From Tubiluchus corallicola (taxonomy: Eukaryota; Priapulida; Priapulimorpha; Priapulimorphida; Tubiluchidae): a DNA stretch of 33,932 bases. The notes beneath the pieces were generated by a model. The model was not told where the DNA came from, did not search any database, and saw only the letters and a list, made by a program, of their open reading frames with translations. Positions 8,642 to 19,099 of this stretch are shown piece by piece. Every line of letters starts with the position of its first letter. The first letter of the stretch is position 1. The stretch covers positions 1 to 33,932 of the forward strand of contig JAQGDQ010001580.1 in assembly GCA_030141605.1 (NCBI GenBank). Reading direction: 5' to 3'. The position numbers were made by a program, and so were the translations under genes.

Positions 8642-8840
8642 CTGGAACATGATAACAGTGATTTGCAAAAATTCACAAAATGTAAACTGCATAGACAGAT
8701 ACTAAACTGATAATGCAATTCAAGATTCGCTTGGCTTTAGGTCAGTAGCTAGTCAAAAATTCACCAAAATATGGACTCCATAATATACGTGAAAAAATAT
8801 AATTAGTCTCTCTTACTCCAGGATTCTTATTTCAGTACAA

Positions 8841-9070
8841 CATACATACATACATACATACATACATACATACATACATACATACATACATACATACATA
8901 CATACATACATACATACATACATACATACATACATACATACATACATACATACATACATACATACATACATACATACATACATACATACATACATACATA
9001 CATACATACATACATACATACATACATACATACATACATACATACATACATACATTACATACATACTTAC
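8841..9070. repeat. (CATA)n tetranucleotide microsatellite
   Basis: About 53 nearly perfect CATA units, ending in degenerate TTACGTAC repeats. It lies in SSUH2-like intron 5. The reverse strand reads as an endless Met-Tyr-Val-Cys frame, which has no meaning. Confidence 0.97.
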
Positions 9071-9486
9071 GTACTTACGTACTTAAATATACTATTTATT
9101 TATCACTTAGTTACTCATAGTTTTGGTTTATTTTAGTGGTTTACTTTGGGGGAAGGAATAATTTGTTTTGTCTTTCTTATTGTGGTCTTTTGTATCGCTT
9201 CTCTTTCACGATCGTTTTATAGTACATTGCGTTGGAAAAATACGCTAAACTGCAGGTTTAGAGTTCAACGCGGTTTTCTGTTTGCTGTTGCAACCATGTG
9301 GCATTTTGATAAGAGATATGAATGATAAGAGATAACCTTTTCCAATTAGCCAAACTGTGAAACAGTTCAAAGGTTGCTTCATCAGAGACAGAGTGTTTAC
9401 AGAGTGACTAACCAAAAGTTACTGCCTCTGTGTCAGCTTTTTCATTACCTTTTTATAACAACAAAACGTTTCACTGAATCAGGAAG
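9071..9486. other. SSUH2-like intron 5, middle part
   Basis: AT-rich intron between the microsatellite and the truncated MITE. No exon or regulatory motif recognised. Confidence 0.4.
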
Positions 9487-9646
9487 TATAGTATATAGTG
9501 CAATGTATATAGGCCTTATTAAGGTGATTATTCTTGTATAATATAGACCATATATAGGCATATCGGACAATCGGCTAAACCGGACCACCACCACCACCAC
9601 CACCACCCCCCCCCCCCAATTAGTCCGGTTTAACGAGGGTTGACTG
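9487..9646. mobile_element. Truncated MITE, right end only
   Basis: Closely matches 5418-5578, including the central TATAGGCCTTATTAAGG and the right terminus ending GTTGACTG followed by TA. The left terminal repeat is absent. The C-rich tract has become a run of ACC/CCA trinucleotides followed by C's. Confidence 0.88.
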
Positions 9647-10278
9647 TAAGTGTGATAACTTAGCCGTAACAGGATACTTAATGCTTGTTTAAAGAAAAAC
9701 AAAATTATTTTTGAGATCCAGTCTAAGTTTGCAGTGCAGTGAAAAGTATACATTTTATCACCTATAATAATGCCAAAATGTTTCTGATAATTAAATATTA
9801 GCTTAAATTCTTAATTAACAGATGATAATCATAGTGACATCACAACTGAACATAATTTCCAACAGCACTAACATTCCACAAGTGTATTGCACGTGTTTGA
9901 GAAAACGAAAATTGAAGTACAGTGCCACTGTACAATATTCGCAAAAACTTGGCAAATTTTAGATTTAAATTTCAAGATGCCGACGTGTGCACTGCACCGC
10001 AGCTGAACACCTCTGAACTGAGAGGTACGACACCTGTTTTTTGTGGAACACGCTTCCAAGATGCAGGCGCTAATGCCAATCTAACTAGCAAACAGTGAAT
10101 AATAGTGGAGAACAAGCCGCACAACCATGAAATTATGTTATATAATTCTTTCACGTATGTTATTCTTGAAAAAATGGTGCGTCTCGTTCAATATTTTGTA
10201 GGATAGATTATTTTTAGCTATAGCTTATGGTTGAGTGCGGTTTTCCACGAAAATAATGAAGTAAGGATAACTCAAAAC
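9647..10278. other. SSUH2-like intron 5, right part
   Basis: AT-rich sequence between the truncated MITE and the second hAT-like element. Short open frames occur on the minus strand but none has splice sites or phase that fit the gene. Confidence 0.4.
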
Positions 10279-10757
<479 letters not shown>

Positions 10758-10834
10758 GAGCAGATAAAATAGTCCCGAACAGAAAACAGCACATCAAAAT
10801 TTAAAATAGATTTTATTTATCACTTGAATCATAC

Positions 10835-10895
10835 CTGTATAAGGCTGGCTTGCCCAAGCGGAACTTCGTTTCTCTGTGTAAGTTTCTAAAACGTA
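10835..10895 (-). CDS. SSUH2: SSUH2-like gene, exon 5
   Basis: Acceptor TTTTTCTAG|TAC and donor TACAG|GTATGA bound 61 bases, phase 0 to 1. Translation is YVLETYTEKRSSAWASQPYT. The pattern Y.LET.TE.R...W...P.TG corresponds to the conserved block just upstream of the GPQYG motif in SSUH2 proteins. A later AG (TTTTAG) would break the phase, so the earlier one was chosen. Confidence 0.87.
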
Positions 10896-10920
10896 CTAGA
10901 AAAATAGATATTAATTAATA

Positions 10921-11391
10921 CAGTCAAACTCGGGTATAAGGTACTCGCTTATAAAGGACCACCAACACCGGTGCCGATTTTTCATAATGTTTTTCCTATG
11001 TAAAATTCTTCGTATATAAGGTACTCGGATATAAGGGACATTCAGTTATAAGGGACGATATCTTCAGGTCCCGCGTAATAGAAACCCAGGTAAATTACCT
11101 CACATATCAGGGACCCTATGATTAAAGTGAAATTGATCGATCTTTAACCTCAATTTTTCGCAAACTCAGCCTTCGAACAGCTCGGTTTCTGCGCTCACAT
11201 ACATCTCGCATCACTGAAGGAGCTTCCTACATACCGTTTGCACTGAATGTGTAGCAATCCATAAAAATGCGGGTAAAAGTACAGGTCTAGATACACCCTC
11301 GATCTGACTCAAGTTCGACTATAAGGAACATCGGATATAAGGGACGGTTTTTTTCCGGTCTGGAGGTGTCCCTTATATCCGAGGTTGACTG
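10921..11391. mobile_element. Pogo-like MITE, family 2, copy 1
   Basis: Ends are CAGTCAAACTCGGGTATAAG and, in reverse complement from the right, CAGTCAACCTCGGATATAAG, flanked by TA (10919-10920, 11392-11393). The 471-bp element has internal TATAAGGGAC motifs near both ends. A copy in the opposite orientation is at 21294-21759. It fills most of SSUH2-like intron 4. Confidence 0.9.
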
Positions 11392-11915
11392 TACATACAT
11401 GCAGAAAAAGCCGCTTAAACAAGCTGCACAAAACTACCTTAGCATACTGATAATTCCTATACTGAGGGTTTAGTTTGACTTCAAGTTTAAGCAATTAAGT
11501 GTTATCTTAATCAAGTTATCTTAATTTTACATACTATTAACAAGTAATAGTCTTTCTATCTTTTATATCGTCTCAAATATGAGCTTCATTCATTACTTCA
11601 TCCCATTTTAAGCACTAATGTTTTTTATCACACGATTCACTTTAAATTTTCAGATTATTTCCATTACTTTTTTTCCTTTCACTGTGTGGGACAATTTATA
11701 GGTGAACAGTGTTTGAGGCTTTTCCTGTGCAGCATTTCTTATTTGTATTACGTTCATTGTAGGCCCTTTCACTAGATATTGTACATGAAACTATTGTAAA
11801 TATGTAAAGTGAAATAAATGACTTATCACTAATTCACATGTATATAGCAGCCATACCTTAACTCACTTATTCTACACTTACAACTGACGATTATGTTTAT
11901 GTATTTCACACTTAC
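11392..11915. other. SSUH2-like intron 4, right part
   Basis: AT-rich intron. No further coding or repeat signal recognised. Confidence 0.45.
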
Positions 11916-12045
11916 ATGGTAACCACAGTTGAGCTGATTGTCCACTATTTGCATGTCTAATGCAACACCAATTCCCCAACAGCAGTTTTGTGAAGCATGC
12001 TCAGCTAACTGTTGCCGTACAACATCGTTGCTTACAGGTTCAAGC
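11916..12045 (-). CDS. SSUH2: SSUH2-like gene, exon 4
   Basis: Acceptor GTTTCAAG|GCTTG and donor TACCAT|GTAAGT bound 130 bases, phase 2 to 0. Translation is LEPVSNDVVRQQLAEHASQN then CCWGIGVALDMQIVDNQLNC and GYH. The sequence of an acidic helix, CCWG and a following strand resembles the conserved core of SSUH2, which begins with a similar helix and CCYG. It joins exon 5 to give GYHYVLETYTE. Confidence 0.87.
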
Positions 12046-12135
12046 CTTGAAACGTGGTATAAAAAATTATAGCCAACACAGTTAACATACGTTACAATAA
12101 TTTAAGTTTACAAATTAATGCTGCTTAGTAATTAA

Positions 12136-12615
12136 CCCTTTCACTACGGAAGGCGGCTATGCAAAACAATGTGGAAAAGTTTAACAGCCCTGGGATTGGG
12201 GTTTGCTGCGCAACAAGTAACGCTAACCAGCCAATCAGCATCTGAAGCTAGGTGCCTTCCACAATTATGTACTTTATGGAATGTTCCCACACAAAATCAC
12301 TTGCAGATCGTTGATGTAACGTGTGTTTAGTTGATTGTTCTGCATTCATATAAAATGATTGTTATGGATTAGTATTGTCTTTTGTGAAAACTGGTTTCTA
12401 AATATAAATACGTCCTTATTTATGAAGGTGTGCACGTGTGTGCGTGCGTGGGTGCATGTATAGAAATAAAACTAATATTTAATATTAGTGCTCAATAAAG
12501 AACAATTATTTGTTTATTTACAATATTCTGTTTTAGTAACACACCACAAGAAGTTATTGTCAAATGTGCAAAAGTCAATGCGGCCCAGCTAAAAAGCAAC
12601 CACGTAGTGAAAGGA
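12136..12615. mobile_element. PiggyBac-like MITE
   Basis: Flanked by TTAA on both sides (12132-12135 and 12616-12619). The left end is CCCTTTCACTACG and the right end in reverse complement TCCTTTCACTACG. The TTAA target plus CCCTTT-type termini are typical of piggyBac elements. It is 480 bp with no transposase frame and lies in SSUH2-like intron 3. Confidence 0.88.
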
Positions 12616-12981
12616 TTAATGTTCTCGATTTAATCAGTTAATAACAGCTACTGTGTTTTTATTACATTCTGTTTTCAAAAACGATTTTAGCTGCTTTTAG
12701 AAAGAGAGCTTTTTTATATTTTCACTCATTAAAAATGACGAAGAAAGCCATGCTATGCAACCTAGCTACCATTCAGCATAGATACTATTATAGGTTTCTC
12801 AGCACAATTTCAATGCTTCCACATTAAAAGCATAAATGATCAGATTAGAATTCTTCGTCTGTTAGATAAATGTCAAATTTATTTTAATGAAAATATTTGC
12901 AAACAATGTGCGACATAATTACATAAGTTTGATAAAACGCAAACAAATATCATCCGGTGTGATAATGTTTTAGGTGCGTAC
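12616..12981. other. SSUH2-like intron 3, right part
   Basis: AT-rich intron next to the piggyBac-like element. Nothing else recognised. Confidence 0.45.
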
Positions 12982-13051
12982 TTCAAATGTTTCTCTTCCT
13001 GTCTTTTTCCAGGTTCAACTACGTCTTCATACGAAGGTGGTGGTAAGAAAC
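12982..13051 (-). CDS. SSUH2: SSUH2-like gene, exon 3 (PPSY motif)
   Basis: Acceptor ATTTCAG|GTTTC and donor TTGAA|GTACGC bound 70 bases, phase 1 to 2. Translation is FLPPPSYEDVVEPGKRQEEK then HL, with the split codon giving K. The donor is weaker than its neighbours but is the only GT that keeps phase with exon 4. PPSY is a PPxY motif, the classic ligand of WW domains such as those of Nedd4-type ubiquitin ligases; that this one is used is an inference. Confidence 0.75.
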
Positions 13052-13212
13052 CTGAAATAATTTCATTGTATTTACACAAAATCTTCCTTTTCAAACTGAG
13101 CACCTTCAAATCCGGATTTTTATATTTAATTACAATGAAGTTTTCCACTAATAGATTTAATTCCATACAGAGACTGAAGGATAATGTAAGACCATTTTTA
13201 AAGTCTTTGGTA

Positions 13213-13291
13213 TGACCCGGCTGCTGGTTCGAGCTCACGACCTCCCAGATGGAAAGCAGACGCATTACCACTAGACTAAACCGTCTGGTCA
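13213..13291 (-). other. tRNA-like sequence (pseudogene or SINE head)
   Basis: On the minus strand it starts TGACCAGACGGTTTAGTCTA and ends CCGGGTCA, so six of seven acceptor pairs can form. TAGTCTAGTGG fits a Pol III A box and GAGCTCGAACC is one change from a B box. The D and anticodon arms pair poorly, so it is not a working tRNA. It lies in SSUH2-like intron 2. Confidence 0.55.
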
Positions 13292-13431
13292 ATTACGCAA
13301 TTATTTTCCCTTAAATAGAGTAATTAGATGCAAAGTTTAATTATGAAATCTTATCAACATTTTACTTTACGACTATCAAATTAGTAAACGGAGGAAAACG
13401 CTAACTACAGTCCTCGTGCAGAACAACTTAC

Positions 13432-13593
13432 CTCCGGATGCAGTTCCTTCATATCCTGGTACAGATGGTAAGTTTCCGGCGTCAACACCAGGAGGCGCAG
13501 GCGGTGCTGAAGGAATTTCAGACTCCATTAGGGGTTCTGTGGGAACTGCACCCTGGTAAGCAGGTGCTTGGCCAGCAGTCGGTTGCCATGGTG
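13432..13593 (-). CDS. SSUH2: SSUH2-like gene, exon 2 (Pro-rich)
   Basis: Acceptor TACTTTTCAG|CACC and donor CCGGAG|GTAAGT bound 162 bases in phase 1 to 1. Translation begins PWQPTAGQAPAYQGAVPTEP and continues LMESEIPSAPPAPPGVDAGN with LPSVPGYEGTASG. It is a low-complexity Pro/Ala/Gly linker that continues the N-terminal tail of exon 1, presumably disordered. The YPGY-like and PSVPGYEG segments resemble tails of proteins with PPxY motifs. Confidence 0.8.
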
Positions 13594-13670
13594 CTGAAAA
13601 GTAACAATTCACAGGGTCAGATACAGTATGCAATTTCAGTCAGAAAAGTTCACAACATGTAAGTTCAAAC

Positions 13671-15048
13671 GATTCATGTTTCAGGATAGCAAAGTACCAT
13701 TGTGATGTGAACAAAAGAAGAAACAGCACAAAAGATTCATGTTTCAGGATAGCAAAGTACCATTGTGATGTGAACAAAAGAAGAAACAGCACAAAAGATT
13801 CATGTTTCAGGATAGCAAAGTACCATTGTGATGTGAACAAAAGAAGAAACAGCACAAAAGATTCATGTTTCAGGATAGCAAAGTACCATTGTTATGTGAA
13901 TAAAAGAAGAAACAGCACAAAAGATTCATGTTTCAGGATAGCAAAGTACCATTGTTATGTGAATAAAAGAAGAAACAGCACAAAAGATTCATGTTTCAGG
14001 ATAGCAAAGTACCATTGTGATGTGAACAAAAGAAGAAACAGCACAAAAGATTCATGTTTCAGGATAGCAAAGTACCATTGTTATGTGAACAAAAGAAGAA
14101 ACAGCACAAAAGATTCATGTTTCAGGATAGCAAAGTACCATTGTTATGTGAATAAAAGAAGAAACAGCACAAAAGATTCATGTTTCAGGATAGCAAAGTA
14201 CCATTGTGATGTGAACAAAAGAAGAAACAGCACAAAAGATTCATGTTTCAGGATAGCAAAGTACCATTGTTATATGAACAAAAGAAGAAACAGCACAAAA
14301 GATTCATGTTTCAGGATAGCAAAGTACCATTGTGATGTGAACAAAAGAAGAAACAGCACAAAAGATTCATGTTTCAGGATAGCAAAGTACCATTGTTATA
14401 TGAACAAAAGAAGAAACAGCACAAAAGATTCATGTTTCAGGATAGCAAAGTACCATTGTGATGTGAACAAAAGAAACAGCACAAAAGATTCATGTTTCAG
14501 GATAGCAAAGTACCATTGTTATATGAACAAAAGAAGAAACAGCACAAAAGATTCATGTTTCAGGATAGCAAAGTACCATTGTTATGTGAACAAAAGAAGA
14601 AACAGCACAAAAGATTCATGTTTCAGGATAGCAAAGTACCATTGTTATATGAACAAAAGAAGAAACAGCACAAAAGATTCATGTTTCAGGATAGCAAAGT
14701 ACCATTGTGATGTGAACAAAAGAAGAAACAGCACAAAAGATTCATGTTTCAGGATAGCAAAGTACCATTGTTATATGAACAAAAGAAGAAACAGCACAAA
14801 AGATTCATGTTTCAGGATAGCAAAGTACCATTGTGATGTGAACAAAAGAAACAGCACAAAAGATTCATGTTTCAGGATAGCAAAGTACCATTGTTATATG
14901 AACAAAAGAAGAAACAGCACAAACGATTCATGTTTCAGGATAGCAAAGTACCGTTGTGATGTGAACAAAAGAAGAAACAGCACAAAAGATTCATGTTTCA
15001 GGATAGCAAAGTACGATTGTTATATGAACAAAAGAAGAAACTGCACAA
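13671..15048. repeat. 63-bp minisatellite in SSUH2-like intron 1
   Basis: About 22 units of 63 bp, each containing GATTCATGTTTCAGGATAGC, AAAGTACCATTG and GAAGAAACAGCACAAAA. At least two units lack three bases (60 bp, near 14470 and 14836). Units differ at a few sites (GTGATGTGAAC, GTTATGTGAAT, GTTATATGAAC), and the last two types alternate in the second half. Because 63 is a multiple of three, one plus-strand frame stays open for 466 codons. Its start is inside the repeat and its orientation is opposite to the gene, so I treat it as an artefact. Confidence 0.95.
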
Positions 15049-15140
15049 AAATCACTAACAAGTTACAAGTAGAATTTTTTGGTTTTTACATTATAATCAC
15101 CGATTAACCATAAGTTAATATAATCGTTACAGAAAAACAT

Positions 15141-15205
15141 GGGCCCACAGGAATTGCTGGAATGTTTAATGTGGCCCGGCTAGTCAGATAATTTGTACAC
15201 CCCTG
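15141..15205 (-). mobile_element. Fragment of the 22.1-kb hAT family
   Basis: Reverse-complement match to 22105-22170: it contains GGCCCACAGGAATTG, CTAGTCAGATAATTTG and the terminus ACACCCCTG. Only about 65 bp of one end survives. It directly borders the 54-bp array, which may have expanded from its junction. Confidence 0.85.
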
Positions 15206-15212
15206 CATTAAG

Positions 15213-15592
15213 CACTCTATTTGTGACATGTGACTCAGGATAACAACATTGCTTTTAGTGTGGTACCACTCTATTTGTAACATGTGACTCAGGATAACGA
15301 CATTGCTTTTAGTGTGGTACCACTCTATTTGTGACATGTGACTCAGGATAACGACATTGCTTTTAGTGTGGTACCACTCTATTTGTGACATGTGATTCAG
15401 GATTACGACATTGCTTTTAGTGTGGTACCACTCTATTTGTGACATGTGACTCAGGATAACAACATTGCTTTTAGTGTGGTACCATTCTATTTGTGACATG
15501 TGACGCAGGATAACAACATTGCTTTTAGTGTGGTACCACTCTATTTGTGACATGTGACTCAGGATAACAACATTGCTTTTAGTGTGGTACCA
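15213..15592. repeat. 54-bp minisatellite in SSUH2-like intron 1
   Basis: Seven units of 54 bp with CACTCTATTTGTGACATGTG and ACTCAGGATAACAACATTGC. Variation is slight. The unit is 18 codons long, so a minus-strand frame (MSQIEWYHTKSNVVILSH repeated) stays open. No splice or start evidence supports it as coding. Confidence 0.95.
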
Positions 15593-15893
15593 GAAGAGAA
15601 AGAAAGTGTCCCGTTTTTTCTAAATTGTCACAGAAAAGCTGTAGCAAAATAATAGGGCAGCATAAAACAGACAAAGCACCGGGTTTTTCTATTACACAAA
15701 TATACAAGTCATAGTCCGTACACGCATGACACTTTACACGATATCTTGTTTCATCTAGTTGAAGCAGACAATATTAATTTATCAATTATCAATTTTGGTC
15801 TTACTTTCATGCACCGTGTTTTACGAGAAAGCTGCACACTTTTTTTATAATTCGAGGAAAAAGAGCACAACACGAGTTTACTCTATAAACTAG
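15593..15893. other. SSUH2-like intron 1, between repeats
   Basis: AT-rich sequence between the 54-bp array and the TIR-like repeat. Nothing recognised. Confidence 0.4.
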
Positions 15894-16355
15894 GCTTAGG
15901 TCGACCTTGAGAAGCAACGCAACTGAGAGCAACTGGTGCAAGTAGCTGCATATGGTAAGCCACTAGCTCTGAGTACATCCAGGTGACACAAACAAGCTTA
16001 CGACGCAACGCAATGCAACTCAGTTCTTGCGAGTTGCTCATGTTCTACTATCGACACGCGGTATCCACCAAGTTTCACTGTGAGCATTGTCTAACAACGA
16101 TTGTGATTTAGTCACGTGGTCTGGTCAAAGATTTTTTAATTCACTCATCGTTGACCCGAGCAGTGTTGCAACTTGCAAGAGCTCCTATCTTCACACTCGC
16201 TGCAAATCTGACGCAGTCGACCTGAGAGTGTGTCTACGAGTGTTTCCTGTCAGCTGAAGCGAGTTCCGTCGCGTCGCAGGTCGACCTGAGAGTGTGTCTA
16301 CGAGTGCTTCCTGTCAGTCGAGATGAGTTCCGTCGCGTCGCACGTCGACCTAAGC
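15894..16355. mobile_element. CpG-rich repeat with short terminal inverted repeats
   Basis: Bounded by GCTTAGGTCGAC at 15894-15905 and its exact reverse complement at 16344-16355. The interior has GCAACGCAACTGAGAGC on the left and GCGAGTTCCGTCGCGTCGCA on the right. A 64-bp tandem duplication starts at 16217 and 16281. No target duplication is clear, so assignment to a DNA transposon is tentative. Confidence 0.5.
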
Positions 16356-16897
16356 TTGGCTTAAGTCGTACAGCAGTGACAAACATAAAAAGCAGTAATG
16401 ATATTTTTGCAGTACTTAGCATAATGAATCCCTGAGTTTTTATGCAGCAGTCTCGGCGATCCAGACTGTGGTGGCCGTGTAGTCATGCGCTTGCCGTGTT
16501 TATTTTACAGTGATGTACATAATTAAACTTCACTGAAAACTGCCATTGAAACAAACAACATACGTAGCAAAAAATGAAATTTGAGCTTACACCCAGTCCT
16601 CTGTCTCCTGGGCAGCAAAGTCTAAATCTAATCAGCCTAATGAATAATCTGCCAAGTCACAACAGCAATAGGTTTGTGTAAATCTGTTTCTGAAACACCT
16701 CTGAGACCACTTCACTTAATTTCTTTTTTATATACCAGCAGTCTGTTTGTTACAAAATGTGCTTCTACTAGATAACTCGTGTTCAAACTCTTGTGCGTTA
16801 TTTGTGTTTTCTTTACGTGCTGTTTTTGTTTTGATTTCTTTCTGTGATCACTGTTCTATTCAATCGGTGAAGCATTACTAGTGTATACTAAATTTAC
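16356..16897. other. SSUH2-like intron 1, upstream end
   Basis: AT-rich intron immediately downstream of exon 1. No motif beyond the splice donor of exon 1 was recognised. Confidence 0.45.
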
Positions 16898-17402
16898 CTG
16901 TTGGTGCAGCACTTTGCTGCAATTGTGGAGCTTGGGCTTGGGCTTGGGCTTGAGGAGCCTGTCCTGGAGTATACCCCTGAACAGGGGGTGCACCATATCC
17001 TTGCAGTGGTGGTGCTGCTGTTGGGGCATAAGGCTGATATCCTACTTGCGCTGGTGGTGCACCGTATGATCCTACTTGTGCTGGTGGTGCACCGTATGAT
17101 CCTACTTGCACTGGTGGTACTCCGTATGATCCCACTTGCGCTGGTGGTGCACCGTATGATCCTACTTGCGCTGGTGGTGCTCCGTATGATCCCACTTGCG
17201 CTGGTGGTGCACCGTATGGCTGCGATCCTTGTGGAGCATGTGTCACTTGTGCAGGTGATCCAGAACCCACAACATATCCAGGTTGGCCGCTTGCAGTTAA
17301 GTTACTTAAAGTTTTATCTGCACTATCAATCAGGCCGCTAAAGAAACCCTTGCTCTGTGTTGTGACTACCACCTGTTGGCCCGGTTGATATGATGCAGCC
17401 AT
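16898..17402 (-). CDS. SSUH2: SSUH2-like gene, exon 1 (decapeptide repeats)
   Basis: The minus-strand ATG at 17402 opens MAASYQPGQQVVVTTQSKGF followed by FSGLIDSADKTLSNLTASGQ. Then come about six tandem GSYGAPPAQV-like decapeptides (roughly residues 62-125), a second Pro/Gly/Gln-rich stretch and an Ala-Gln run. The donor is CAACAG|GTAAAT, phase 1, after 168 codons. An ATG at 17444 is in frame, but TTTAG|GTTG between the two looks like an acceptor of a 5'-UTR intron, so 17402 is preferred. The tail is probably disordered. SSUH2 proteins have variable N-termini, so this part is not conserved. Confidence 0.8.
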
Positions 17403-17587
17403 GATGAGCAATATACAAAACAACCTAAATACAAAATGCTGCACTATGTAAAAAAGAAACGTAACAAGATCGGTGCAAGCATTCGATAAAAAAAGAGAAC
17501 TTAGTTAATGTAAATTTGTTTTAGAAGAGACATTTTGGACTTTTAACTGTTACAGAATGAATGCAGCTACAAGAGCTTTAAATGTTT

Positions 17588-17728
17588 AATTTTTATACTT
17601 ATGTACCATTCTTTAAAATTAACTTTGTGCTCTTAGTTGCTCTATATATATATATATATACACTATATATATAGAGCAACTAAGAGCACAAAGTTAATTT
17701 TAAAGAATGGTGCATAAGTGTAAAAATT
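17588..17728. repeat. Near-perfect long hairpin upstream of the SSUH2-like gene
   Basis: Arms of about 62 nt are complementary with only two mismatches. The left arm includes CATTCTTTAAAATTAACTTT and GTGCTCTTAGTTGCTC; the right arm is its reverse complement. The loop is a short (TA)n with CAC. It lies about 190 bp upstream of the likely start codon, in the promoter or a 5'-UTR intron. It may be a small palindromic MITE or a transcribed hairpin. Confidence 0.85.
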
Positions 17729-18370
17729 GTAAAAGTGTAATATATAATAAAACTCATATATATATTGTAAACTCAAAAGTATATTGGCAAATCATTGCAT
17801 TAAACAATCTGTAAAAAGCAAGAGCTTCAAAAGGAAGCCACTAGACAGTGATTAAAAGTTTAACTTCCACAAATTTAGCTCTTTAAGCTTTGATCACACA
17901 CAAGCTCGTCTTATTTTAAGCACCAAGGAAAAAAATATTGAGTCTATCGTGAAGTTATTTTTGAGTCATTGCCCACTGTTTTTATATGCATTTGAATAAG
18001 ACGTTCATGAGTACGTTTTTGAGTCAATTAAGTGACTAATTCTATTAACCACGAAACTGATAAACAGCGTCCGCTGTTTCACTACTAGCACTATACCGCG
18101 CTTGTCTTGTCTGTGACAGTACGCAACCTGGATTTCGTTCGCAAATTACAGTAGACCCTTTTTCGAAAGTAAGTAAGCGGTTCTCATTCTGAAGGACGTG
18201 ACATGACCAGAAGAACCGTAAACATCTACGTACTTACACGTCAAAGTTCAAAATGTTTTAATGATAACACAAGTTACGAATTTGCGAACCACACTACCTT
18301 TTGCGTAATATGGCAAGTGGCAATATTCGGAATCTTTTACGGCCTACGCCTGTCGGCCGGGGGTTCTCTG
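17729..18370. other. Region upstream of the SSUH2-like gene and LINE
   Basis: AT-rich, no exon recognised. A plus-strand frame starts at 18203 and runs into the LINE, but its first 55 codons show no reverse-transcriptase features. Confidence 0.4.
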
Positions 18371-19099
18371 GTCACCATTATAAGAAACAAAGAAGAAGTA
18401 GATGAAATAAAAAACTCAATAGAGGAGAAACTGAACAGAATGGATCTCGTTGTAAACAAAAATAAAACTGAAGAGTCTCACATAACACGCCATGGTGATG
18501 AATCATTGCAAAGATGCAAGTATCTCGGTAGTCTGCTGGCAACAGAAGACGACATATCAAGACGGACGATAATGGCATTATCAGCTTACTCAAAACTCAC
18601 AAAAGTTTTTGAGAATAGGAAGATTTCTTTGGAAACAAAAATTAGAATATTCTCAGCCTTAGTTGAAACGGTATTTCTGTATAACTCTGAGCTCTGGATA
18701 TTAAAAGCAAATCATAAAGCTGAAATCGATGCGTTTCAAAGGCGAAATTACAGAAACATTTTGGGTATTAGATGGCCAAGGAAAATTTCAAACAAAGATC
18801 TATATGAAAAAACAAAAGAAGAACCTTGGACAAGAAAAATAAAAAGACGCCGTTTAAGATGGATTGGGCATATGCTTAGACTACCTTATGATATTCCAGT
18901 GAAGATAGCTCTTCAACAAGCCATAGAACCAGCTAAAAAACCTGCAGGAGGACAAATGTTAACATATTTGGATTTTGCATAGAAAGATTTAAACACTTCA
19001 GCATTGATCCTTAGAAATAAATCCACTTGGGGCATTGCAGCAGCGAGCAGGGAGTCCTGGCATAGGGAGGTGAGCAGAATCATGTGCCTGGATGTGTGA
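18371..19099 (+). mobile_element. 5'-truncated LINE: reverse transcriptase C-terminus
   Basis: The frame reads through NKEEVDEIKNSIEEKLNRMD, a cysteine-free KYLGSLLATEDDIS block, ETVFLYNSELWILK, an FQRRNYRNILGIRW block and KRRRLRWIGHMLRL. These are typical of the thumb and C-terminal part of non-LTR retrotransposon reverse transcriptases. The catalytic YADD box should lie just upstream and is missing, so the copy is 5'-truncated. An in-frame TAG at 18980-18982 interrupts it; the same frame then continues to TGA at 19097-19099 (ending SRIMCLDV). A TGATGATGATG run follows the stop. The exact clade was not determined. The element is dead. Confidence 0.85.

Noticed and set aside
8813-9064. Open Met-Tyr-Val-Cys frames on the minus strand
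   Set aside because: They are only the translation of a (CATA)n microsatellite.
13213-13291. Functional tRNA gene
   Set aside because: D and anticodon arms do not pair and the B box is altered.
13707-15107. 466-residue repeat protein
   Set aside because: Its length comes from a 63-bp intronic minisatellite; it starts within a repeat, runs against the host gene and has no domain.
15104-15553. 149-residue repeat protein on the minus strand
   Set aside because: Produced by the 54-bp array; no promoter, splice or domain evidence.
16901-17341. Plus-strand Leu/Val-rich frame of 146 codons
   Set aside because: It is the shadow of SSUH2-like exon 1 on the opposite strand.
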